Below are positions 41,401-50,100 of a DNA stretch of 64,000 nucleotides, one piece after another. A model generated the notes under the pieces. It did not search any database and had not been told where the DNA came from. It worked only from the letters and a program-made list of their open reading frames with translations. Each line of letters opens with the position of its first letter. Position 1 is the first letter of the stretch. This stretch comes from Trebonia sp963737285 (GTDB taxonomy: Bacteria; Actinomycetota; Actinomycetes; Streptosporangiales; Streptosporangiaceae). Location of the stretch: the NCBI GenBank assembly GCA_963737285.1, contig CAVTRT010000001.1, positions 879,090 to 943,089 on the forward strand. Reading direction: 5' to 3'. A program made the translations under genes and the position numbers.

Positions 41401-43714
41401 CCCGGGGGCCGGGACCAGGGGGTCGGCCACGCCAGCGGAAGAAATCGTCTGCGCGGTGTTCGCGGAGGTCCTCGGCTTGGACCAGGTCGGAGCGGAGGAC
41501 AACTTCTTCACGCTGGGCGGGCATTCACTACTGGCGGTGTCGCTGGTGGAGCGGTTGCGAGAGCGGGGAATCCCGGTCACGATGCAGACGCTGTTCGAGA
41601 CCCGGACCCCGGCCGGGCTGGCAGCTCTCGGACCGGCCGGGCTGGCACAGCGGGAGGTGTCGGCGGTGCCCCCGAACCTCATCCCGGCCGGAGCCGCGGC
41701 GATCACCCCGGACATGCTGCCGCTGGTCGACCTGACGCTCGCACAGGTGGATCGGATCACCGCCTTGGTCGAGGGCGGGGCGGCGAATGTCGCGGACGTG
41801 TACCCGCTGGCGCCGCTGCAGGAAGGCTTCTTCTTCCACCACCTCATGGCCGCCGCGGACGACGGAGATGTGTACCTCGAGTCCTTCGGCCTGAGGTTTG
41901 ACTCCCGGAGCAGGCTGGACGCGTTCCTGGCCGCGCTGCAGCAGGTTATCGGGCGGCACGACATCTACCGGACCTCGGTGGCCTGGGAAGGGCTGTCCGA
42001 GCCGGTGCAGGTGGTCTGGCGCGACGCAGTCATGCCGGTGACGGAGCTGGGCCCGGACGCTGTGGCGGGGGACGCGGACATGGTGGACCAGCTGCTTGCC
42101 GCCGCCGGGCTGTGGATGGACCTCAGCCACGCGCCGCTGCTGCGCGTCTACATCGCCGCCGAGCCTGGCGGCGGGGAGCACTGGTTCGCGCTGCTGCAGA
42201 TCCACCACCTGCTGCTGGACCATACCGGTCTGGACGTGGTGCTGGCCGAGGTGCGCGAGATCTTGGCCGGGGAAGAAGACCGCCTGCCGCCGCCGGTGCC
42301 GTTCCGCGACTTCGTCGCGCACGCCCGGCTGGACGTGCCGAAAGAGGAGCACGAGCGCTACTTTGCCGAGCTCCTTGCGGACGTCACCGAGCCGACGGCG
42401 CCGTTCGGCCTGCTTGAGGTGCACGGCACCGGGATGGACAGCCCGCGGGCGGGCGAGGGCCTGCTGGTGCTCGAGGACGCGCTGGCCGACCGGGTACGGA
42501 ACCGGGCCAGGGTCCTCGGGGTGTCCGCGGCGTCGCTGTTCCATCTCGCCTGGGCGCGGGTGCTCGCGGCTACGGCCGGCCGTGACGACGTCGTGTTCGG
42601 CACCGTGCTACTGGGCCGGATGAACGCCGGTGCTGGCGTCGGCATGGTCACTGGCCCGCTCATTAACACGCTTCCGGTGCGAGTCGACACCCGTGCCACG
42701 GTGAACGACGCGGTCGCCGCGATGCAGGGGCAGCTGGCCCGGCTGCTCGTGCACGAGCATGCCCCCCTGGCCCTGGCCCAGCAGGCCAGCGGCGTGGCAC
42801 CACCCGCCCCTCTGTTCACCTCCCTGTTCAATTACCGGCACAACACTGGTGCCGCGCAGGGAGTCGATGTCGGCATCGAAGGCATGGACGTGGTGCTCGT
42901 CTGGGAGCGCACCAACTACCCGCTTACGGTGTCGGTGGACGATAGCGGGACTGGATTCGGCTTCGTCGTGGAGGCGGTGCCGCCCATCGACCCGGAGCAT
43001 GTCTGCGCGATGCTGCATGCCGCCGTGGGCGGGCTGGTCACCGCGTTGGAGGAGGCTCCGGGGGCTGCGTTGTGGCAGGTGGAGGTGCTGCCGGAGGGGC
43101 TGCGGAGGCTGGTGGTGGCTGAGTGGAATGAGACGGCGTGGCCGGTGCCTGATGTCACGCTGCCGGGGCTGGTGGCGGGGCATGTGGTGCGGTCCCCGGA
43201 TGCGGTGGCGGTGGCCTTCGGGGACGTGCGCGTGAGTTATGCGTGGCTGGATGAGCGGGCGGGGTGGCTGGCGGGGGTGCTTGCCGGGCGGGGGGTGGGG
43301 CCTGAGTCGGTGGTGGCGGTGATGATGGACCGTTCCGCTGAGCTGGTGGCGGCGCTGCTGGGGGTGCTGAAGGCGGGGGCGGCGTACCTGCCGCTGGATC
43401 CTGGGTACCCGCCGGAGCGGGTCGCGTTCCTGCTGGCTGACGCGGGGGCGGGGGCGCTGCTGGCGGACCGGGCCTGGGAGGGGCCTGCCGGGGGGGTTCC
43501 CGTGGTGGTCGCAGGGGACTGCCTGGCGGCCGGCGGGGCCAGCCTGGGTTGGTGCTGGTGCTGGTGCTGGTGCTGGTGCTGGTGCTGGTGCTGGTGCTGG
43601 TGCTGGGCCGGGTCAGCTGGCGTGCCACCCGGATCAGCTGGCGTACGTGATCTATACCTCTGGCTCCACGGGGCTGCCCAAGGGCGTGGCGGTGACTCAC
43701 CGCGACGTGGTTGA
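38477..43714 (+). CDS. NRPS, first open segment (module 1; module 2 up to its adenylation domain)
   Basis: The NRPS gene starts at ATG 38477; the ribosome binding site is weak. This frame encodes C1-A1-T1, the dual E/C2 domain and the first third of A2. It then reads through a GGTGCT microsatellite as a Trp-Cys repeat and stops at 43714. The A2 domain continues in another frame at 43.6 kb, so the stop is not the end of the gene. A one-base indel lies between about 43500 and 43605. Domain order is continuous over all later breaks, which suggests one gene of more than 25 kb running off the window. Residue specificities are given under the modules. Confidence 0.9.
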   Translation: MGRSIGAPGVSGSDGGYRDLMVGQLGIWYAQLLGGDNSIYNIAEYLDIRGDLDVALFEKALRYTTREVQAYSLRFRENGSAPQQWVSDPGDWPLHLLDVSSAPDPQAAAEEWMRAEIRHPVDLLEGAVFSYALLKIAEGRHFWYHRVHHVASDGVGGAIIAARLSEVYAAMLAGSVPADGALDPVSMLMDDEAAYRVSADFDSDREFWLDQLADLPEVLSVTGKQVPRITRMPVRAQRDVDPAGVQALKDAARRLRTSFAGLMIAAAAAYVHGISGAADIVIGLPVIGRTGARQRRIPGMTTNMLPIRLRVEAGMSVADLVRQASRTVREGLKHQRYRYEDMMRDLSLINNGTLFGLIINVMSFDYAIRFGDCEAVAHNLSNGPVNDLLIAVHDRLGGGDVEVVFNANPDLYRIADNEALVGRFLMVLDWLAAVSPDDRLDGADVMSPSERRQVISEWNETVTAVPRAGGVHELVAARAATDPAALAVVCGDVSLTFAELVSRASQLTHYLRDTGVGPESVVGLCLPRGAEMLTALLAVLQAGAAYLPLDPGYPVDRLAFMLADSRVSVVVGTQEVLEDLPARRVRLIALDDPTVAAMVAASPAEAPAVRVLPDQLAYVIYTSGSTGTPKGVQVTHGSLLNYVSWAAAAYRVGPGAIGAPMHSSLAFDLTVSSVLVPLVAGAAVAVSPQGGAEGLAALLTEGQGFGLVKVVPAHLPMLAQMVPAEQLARAAGRLVVGGETLPGHLVRSWLAGAPECVVVNEYGPTETTVGCCVFEVTAGQDIPDQVPIGRPVANSRLYVLNQRLRPMPPGMTGELYIAGAQLARGYAHRPELTAERFVACPFGAAGERMYRTGDLAWWTAEGQLQFAGRADDQVKIRGFRIEPGEIEAVLAAHPLVTQAVVAAREDTPGDRRLAGYVVPAASDQTDGLAAAVREYASARLPEYMVPDAVAVIEAVPLTGNGKVDRAALPAPDYVGPGAGTRGSATPAEEIVCAVFAEVLGLDQVGAEDNFFTLGGHSLLAVSLVERLRERGIPVTMQTLFETRTPAGLAALGPAGLAQREVSAVPPNLIPAGAAAITPDMLPLVDLTLAQVDRITALVEGGAANVADVYPLAPLQEGFFFHHLMAAADDGDVYLESFGLRFDSRSRLDAFLAALQQVIGRHDIYRTSVAWEGLSEPVQVVWRDAVMPVTELGPDAVAGDADMVDQLLAAAGLWMDLSHAPLLRVYIAAEPGGGEHWFALLQIHHLLLDHTGLDVVLAEVREILAGEEDRLPPPVPFRDFVAHARLDVPKEEHERYFAELLADVTEPTAPFGLLEVHGTGMDSPRAGEGLLVLEDALADRVRNRARVLGVSAASLFHLAWARVLAATAGRDDVVFGTVLLGRMNAGAGVGMVTGPLINTLPVRVDTRATVNDAVAAMQGQLARLLVHEHAPLALAQQASGVAPPAPLFTSLFNYRHNTGAAQGVDVGIEGMDVVLVWERTNYPLTVSVDDSGTGFGFVVEAVPPIDPEHVCAMLHAAVGGLVTALEEAPGAALWQVEVLPEGLRRLVVAEWNETAWPVPDVTLPGLVAGHVVRSPDAVAVAFGDVRVSYAWLDERAGWLAGVLAGRGVGPESVVAVMMDRSAELVAALLGVLKAGAAYLPLDPGYPPERVAFLLADAGAGALLADRAWEGPAGGVPVVVAGDCLAAGGASLGWCWCWCWCWCWCWCWCWCWAGSAGVPPGSAGVRDLYLWLHGAAQGRGGDSPRRG
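38525..41640 (+). other. NRPS module 1: C-A-T, predicted Asn, lipid-accepting start
   Basis: C1 opens the protein with LMVGQLGIWYAQLL and has active site HHVASDG (38918-38938). A condensation domain at the very start, with no partner upstream, implies that it joins a fatty acyl group to residue 1, as in ramoplanin-type lipopeptides. A1 core motifs: YTSGSTGTPKGV (about 40335), NEYGPTETTVG, ELYIAGAQLARGY, YRTGDL, NGKVDR. Pocket residues by eye D-L-S-K-V-G-E-V-G, one change from the Asn code DLTKVGEVG. T1 serine at about 41524. Epimerised by the next domain, giving D-Asn. Confidence 0.8.
43551..43604 (+). repeat. Hexanucleotide microsatellite (GGTGCT)x9 in A2
   Basis: Nine perfect tandem GGTGCT units between the A2 and A3 core motifs of the second adenylation domain. 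Read in the frame of the following A2 core it encodes a Gly-Ala repeat leading to GPGQLACHPDQLAYVIY. In the frame coming from upstream it reads Trp-Cys. Changes in copy number would lengthen or shorten a surface linker without altering frame. The accompanying one-base shift is separate and may be a sequencing error. Confidence 0.9.
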
Positions 43715-44152
43715 GCTGGCCTTCGACCGGCGCTTCGACCGTGCTGCCCACCAGCGGGTGATGCTGCATACTCCCGTTGTCTTTGATCCCTCGGAGTACG
43801 AGCTGTGGGTGCCGTTGGCTTTGGGGGGGACGGTGGTGGTGGCGCCGCCTGGGTACCTGGATGCGCGGGCGCTGGGGGTGCTCATTGCGCGGCACGGGGT
43901 TACTGCGACGTGGCTCACGACGCCGTTGTTCAACCTGGTGGCGGCTGAGCGGCCGGAGGCGCTGGCGGGGCTGAGGCTGGTGCTGACCGGGGGCGAGGCG
44001 GGCTCGTCGACGGCGATGAGGCGGGTGCTGGCGGCGTGCCCGGGGATCGTGGTGGGCAACGGGTATGGCCCGACTGAGGCGACCGCGATCGCGACGTACT
44101 TCTTCATGCGCGGTCCCGGGGAGGTGGCGGACGAGCCGCCGATCGGGCGGCT
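43614..44152 (+). CDS. NRPS, A2 core segment (frame 2 of the split gene)
   Basis: Continuation of A2 with QLAYVIYTSGSTGLPKGVAV, the specificity region VVFDPSEYELWVPL and NGYGPTEATAIATYF. At about 44152 the bases GGGCGGCTCGCTGGAC replace the expected coding for GRPLDN, an extra base that moves the protein to the next frame. The paralogous adenylation domains have no such base at this place. Confidence 0.78.
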
Positions 44153-47100
44153 CGCTGGACAATACGCGGGCCTACATCCTGGATGGCGGGCTGCGGCCGG
44201 CCGCGCCGGGGGCGGCCGGGGAGCTGTACCTTGCCGGCGCGGGGCTGGCGCGGGGGTACCTGGGGCGGGCGGGGCTGACCGCTGAGCGGTTCACGGCCTG
44301 CCCGTTCGCGGCGGGCGAGCGGATGTACCGGACCGGGGACCTGGCCCGGTGGTCTGCGGGCGGGCAGGTGGAGTTCCTGGGGCGCGCGGACGGGCAGGTG
44401 AAGATCCGCGGGTTCCGGATCGAGCCGGGCGAGGTGGAGGCGCTGCTGACCAGTGACCCGCGGGTCGGGCAGGCGGTCGTGGTGGCCCGGCAGGAGGGGC
44501 CTGGTGATGTCAGGCTGGTCGGGTACGTGGTGCCGGTGGGCGGCGCCGCGGGGGGGCTGGCCGGGGAGCTGCGGGCGCTCGCGGCCGGGCGGCTCCCGGA
44601 GTTCATGGTTCCGGCGGTGGTCACCGTGCTGGACGCGCTGCCGCTGACCGCGACCGGCAAGGTCGACCGGGCGGCGCTGCCGGCCCCGGAGTACCTGGCC
44701 GACGCGGGCAGCCGTGGGCCGGCCACCGTGCACGAGGAGATCGTGTGCGGGATGTTCGCCGAGGTCCTGGGGCTGGACCGGGTCGGGGCCGAGGACAGCT
44801 TCTTCGCCCTGGGCGGGCACTCGCTGCTGGCGATGCGGCTGATCAGCCGGGTGCGGGCGGTGCTCGGGGCGGAACTGCCGGTGCAGGCGGTGTTCGAGGC
44901 GCCGACCCCCGCCCGCCTCGCGTCCCTGCTGACGCAGGCGGGCCCGAACCCGGCGGCTCCCCGGCCGGCACTGTCGGCACGGACCCGGCCAGACCGCGTC
45001 CCGCTCTCGTTCGCCCAGCGGCGGCTGTGGTTCCTGTGGCAGCTTGAGGGGCCGAGCCCGACGTATAACATCCCGGTAGCGATAAGGCTGACCGGCGACC
45101 TGGATGTCCCGGCGCTCACCTCGGCGCTGGCCGACGTCGTCGGCCGGCACGAGGCGCTCCGCACGGTCTTTCCCGCCACGGTGGGACAGCCTCACCAGCG
45201 GATCCTGACCCTGGCGGAGGTGGCCTGGAGCCTGCCGGTGACGACGGTAGCCCAGACGGCCCGGCCGGCGACGGTGGCGGCGGCGGCCGCGTACCGGTTC
45301 GACCTCAGCACCGAGATCCCGGTCTATGCCCGGTTGCTGGCAACCGGTCCTGGCGAGCACGTGCTTGTCGTGGTCATCCATCACATCGCCGCGGACGGCT
45401 GGTCGATGAGAGCGCTGGTCCGGGACATCGCCACGGCGTACGCGGCCCGGCGGTCTGGACAGGCGCCCGGCTGGGCGCCGCTGCCGGTGCAGTACGCCGA
45501 CTACGCGCTGTGGCAGCGGGACCTGCTTGGCGACGATGGCGACCCGGATAGCCTCGTATCCCGGCAGATCGGCTACTGGCGCCAGGCGCTCGCCGGAGCA
45601 CCGGAGGAACTGCCGCTGCCGGCCGACCGGGCGCGCCCCGCGGCGCCCAGCTACCAGGCACACGCCGCGCCGCTAGATATCCCGGCGAAGCTCCACCAGC
45701 GGCTGACTATCCTTGCCCGCTCCCACGGCGTCACGCTCTTCATGGTGATGCAGGCAGCCCTGGCTGCGCTGCTGTCCAAGCTGGGCGCTGGCGACGACAT
45801 CCCAGTCGGCTTCCCGGTGGCCGGGCGGTCTGACGAGGCGCTTGATGACCTGGTCGGGTTCGTCGTCAACACGCTGGTGCTGCGCACCGACCTGTCCGGC
45901 GACCCCACGTTCGCCGAGCTGCTGAGCCGGGTCCGCGCTGCCAGCCTTGGCGCGCTGGCACACCAGGATGTACCGCTGGAGCGGTTGGTCGAGGCGCTGG
46001 CGCCGACCCGCGTACTGGCCAGGCACCCGTTGTTCCAAGTCAACTTCGCGTTGCAGAACAACGCCGTGACCACGCTTGACCTGCCTGGACTCCACGCCAG
46101 TATCCTGCCTGCCGAGACCGCGGCGGGCAGGTTCGACCTGAACGTCATCGTGGATGAGGTGCTCGACGAGGGACGGCCCGCCGGCCTGCGCGGATCGGTG
46201 ATCGTCGCGGCCGACCTGTTCGACCCGGCCACGGCTTCGACGATGGCCCAGCGATTCGTCCGGGTACTCCGGATGGTGGCCGCTGACCCGCTGCTCCTGC
46301 TGCACCGGGTGAACATCCTGGGCGAGGAGGAACGCCAGCAGATTCTCGGCGGCCCGACCGAGACCCAGGCGCCAGGCGGGATACACGACCTAGTCGCGGC
46401 GCGAGCCAAGGTGGCCCCGGACGCGCTGGCGGTGATATCCGGCCCGGAGTCGCTCAGCTATGGCGTGCTCGAGGAGCGGGCTAACAAGCTGGCGCACTAC
46501 CTGCTCAGGGCCGGCGTCGGCGCCGAGTCGGTGGTAGGGCTCTGCATGCCGCGAGGCGCGGACGTGATGACCGCGATCCTCGCGGTCTGGAAGGCAGGGG
46601 CTGCTTACCTGCCGCTTGATCCCGGCTACCCGGCGGAGCGGCTCGCGTTCATGCTGACCGACAGCCGGGTGACGGTCGTGGTGGGGACCGCGGCGGACCT
46701 GGAAGATCTGCCGGCCGGGCGAACCCAGATGATCGCGGTCGACGATCCGGTGGTGGCCGCGATGATGGAGGCGGAGCCGACGTCCCCGCCCACGGTAAGG
46801 GTGCTCCATGACCAGCTGGCGTACGTGATCTACACCTCCGGGTCGACCGGCGCGCCAAAGGGAGTTCAGGTTACCCACGGTGGCCTGCTCAACTACGTCA
46901 CGGAGATGCCGGAACGACTGAGCCTCGGCGCGCCGGGCGGCCGGTATGCGCTGCTGCAGCCCACGGCCACCGATCTTGGCAACACGATGATCTTCGTTAG
47001 CCTGAGCACCGGTGGTGCCCTGTACATCCTCGCCCATGACATGGTCACCAACCCGGCCGCGGTAGCCGGGTACCTGGCAGACCATGACATTGACTACTTC

Positions 47101-50100
47101 AAGGTCGTCCCCTCGCACCTGGCCGCGCTTGGCCGCAATGGCGGGCTGGCGAGGCTGGTGCCAGGGCGGGCTCTGGTCCTCGGTGGCGAGGCGGCCCCGC
47201 CCGCCTGGATGAGTGATCTGCTGGCTGCCGCGGGCGAGCGGGCAGTCGTCAACCATTACGGTCCGACCGAGACCACGATTGGCGTGGTCACCGTCCGGCT
47301 CACTCCGGCATGCCTGACCGGGGGGCGGGTCCCGATCGGAACGCCGGTGCCGAACAGCCGGGCGTACGTGCTCGACGCGCACCTGAACCCGGTCCCCGTG
47401 GGCGTGCCCGGAGAGCTGTTCGTCGGTGGCGCGCAGCTGGCGCGCGGATACGGCCGACGTCCGGCGCTCACCGCGCAGCGGTTCGTCGCGGACCCGTTCG
47501 CTGCCGACGGGTCTCGCCTGTACCGGACGGGAGACCAGGTCAGGTGGGCCAAGAGCGGGTACCTGGAGTTCCTCGGCCGGATAGACGATCAGGTGAAGAT
47601 CCGCGGGTTCCGGGTCGAGCCCGGCGAGATCGAGGTAGTGCTGGCCGAGCATTCCTCGGTAAGGCAGGCAGTGGTACTGGCTCGCGAGGACACCCCGGGT
47701 GAGAGGCGGCTGGTAGGCTACGTTGTTCCCGCGGAAGCCGGTCATGATGGTGAACTGGCGAGGGTCCTGCATGACTACGCCGCCACCCGACTGCCGGAGC
47801 ACATGGTGCCGGCTGCGGTGGTCCCGCTTGAGTCGCTGCCGCTGACCGCGAACGGCAAACTGAACCGCGCCGCGCTGCCAGCTCCCGACTACTCAGCCGC
47901 GATACCGCGGAGCCGGGGACCGGCGACGCCGCGAGAGGCGATTTTGTGCGAGGCGTTCGCGGAAGTTCTCGGCCTGGACCAGGTCGGAGCCGAGGACAAC
48001 TTCTTCGAGCTTGGCGGCCACTCCCTGATCGCAGTTTCGCTGGTAGAGCTGCTACGCCAGCGAGGCGTGCCGATCTCGGTGCGAGTGCTGTTCGAGGCGC
48101 CGACCTCGGCCAAGCTGGCCGCGGTAGCGGGTTCGGGCGGCGTGGAGGTACCGCCGAACCTGATCCCGGCCGGGGCCCAGACGATTACCCCGCAGATGCT
48201 GCCCCTGGCAGAGCTGACACAGGCGCAGATCAACCAGATCACCGAGCTGGTCGATGGCGGCGCGGCGAACGTGGCCGATATCTACCCGCTGGCCCCGTTG
48301 CAGGAAGGTGTCTTCTTCCACTACCTGATGACCCCTAAGGGCAGCGAGGACGCTTACCTGCAGCCGTTCGTATTGAGGTTCGATTCCCGGGTCCGGGTCG
48401 ACGGATTCGTGTCCGCGCTGCAGCGAGTGGTCGACCGGCACGACGTGTACCGGACGTCGGTGGCCTGGGAAGGACTGCCCGAGCCGCTTCAGGTGGTCTG
48501 GCGGCAGGCGCGGATGCCAGTCGGCGAAATAACGCTCGACGAGCGGCTAGATGTGACCAGCCAGTTGCTCGCCGCCGCGGGCTCGTGGATGGATGTCAGC
48601 CGTGCCCCGCTGCTCCGGGTGCATATAGCCGCCGAGTCCGGAACCGGCCGCTGGCTGGCACTACTGCAGGTCTACCAGCTAATACGCGATCACACGGCGA
48701 TGGACATCCTGCTGGACGAGGTGCGGACAATCCTCGACGGAAGGGCCGACGAGCTCGCACCGCCGCTGCCGTTCCGTGACTTCGTGGCTCAGTCCCGGCT
48801 AGGGATGGCGCGGGAAGAGCATGAGCGGTACTTCGCGGGGCTACTGGGAGACGTCACCGAGCCGACGGCGCCATTCGGGCTGCTGGACGTGCTCAACGAC
48901 GGGACTTCGGTAACCCAGGCCGTGCTGCCGGTGGAGGATGGCCTGGCGGCCCGGGTGCGGGAGCAGGCTCGAGTGCTCGGAGTGTCCCCGGCGACGCTGT
49001 TTCACCTGGCGTGGGCGCGGGTGCTGGCGACCCTGGCCGGGCGTGATGACGTGGTGTTCGGCACGGTGCTGTTTGGCCGGATGAACGCCGGGGCCGGCGC
49101 GAACAAGGTCCTCGGCCCGTTCATCAATACGTTGCCTGCGCGAGTACGGGTGGACGGTACCGGGCTGACGGACGCGGTAGCCGATCTGCAGGTTCAGCTA
49201 GCCAAGCTGCTGGTGCACGAGCACGCACCGCTGGCGCTGGCGCAGCGAGCCAGCGGCGTCGTCGCGCCCACGCCCTTGTTCACATCGATATTCAACTATC
49301 GCCACAGCCAGGATCTCGGTAATGACTCCACCGCCACCGGCTTCGAGGGCATGGAGATCCTCTACACATTCCCGCGGTCCAACTACCCGATGACCACCGC
49401 CGTCGATGACCTGCAATTCCGTTTCCTCATTACCGTTGACGTCCTTGCCCCCGCCATTCCGGAGCCGGTGTGCCACCTGCTGCACACCACGGTGCGGAGC
49501 CTGGTCACGGCTCTTGAGCAGGCTCCCGCTACCCCGTTGTACCGGGTGCCGGTGCTGGGTGCGGCGGAGCGGGAGCGGGTGGTGTCGGGGTGGAATGACA
49601 CGGTGGCGGGGGTGCCGGCGGGGTCGGTGGGGGATCTGGTGGTGGCGCGGGCGGGGGAGTGCCCGGATGGGGTGGCGGTGGCGTGCGGGGATGAGCATGT
49701 GACGTTCGGGGAGCTGGTGGCGCGGGCGGGGCGGCTGGCGGGGTACCTGCGGGGGCGGGGCGCGGGGCCGGACGTGGTGGTGGGGTTGTGCCTGGAGCGG
49801 GGCACTGAGATGGTGACCGCGGTGCTGGGGGTGCTGCTGGCGGGGGCGGCGTACCTGCCGCTGGACCCGGGGTACCCGGCTGGGCGGGCGGGGTTCATGC
49901 TGGCCGACAGCGGGGCCGCGCTGGTGGTGGGGACGGAGGAGTCGCTGGCGGACCTGCCCGCGGGGCGGGTGCAGATGGTGGCCGTGGATGACCCGGTGGT
50001 GGCCGCGGCGGTGGCCGGGCTGGCTCCGGCCGGGCCGGCCCCGGTGCGGGCGGGGCAGCTGGCGTACGTGATCTACACGTCGGGGTCGACCGGGACGCCG

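Larger units (their letters stand above)
41641..44940 (+). other. NRPS module 2: dual E/C-A-T, residue unassigned
   Basis: The condensation domain is of the dual epimerisation/condensation type: linker PPNLIPAGAAAITPDMLPLV, then DVYPLAPLQEGFFFHHLM with the extra motif HHLMAAADDGD (HH-L-x(4-5)-GD), and active site IHHLLLDHTGLD (about 42203). It should epimerise residue 1. A2 is split by two frameshifts and contains the GGTGCT repeat. Pocket residues by eye D-P-Y-W-L-G-G-A-I: the D-P-Y start is shared with Dpg codes but the remainder is not, so I leave it unassigned. T2 serine in LGGHSLLAMRL. Confidence 0.75.

Noticed and set aside
43540..43640. A Trp-Cys repeat peptide
   Set aside because: It is the wrong-frame reading of the GGTGCT repeat. 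The next A2 core motif needs the Gly-Ala frame.
41394..43980. Dpg assignment for A2
   Set aside because: Only the first three pocket residues (D-P-Y) agree with Dpg codes; W, A and I at later positions do not, so the residue is left open.
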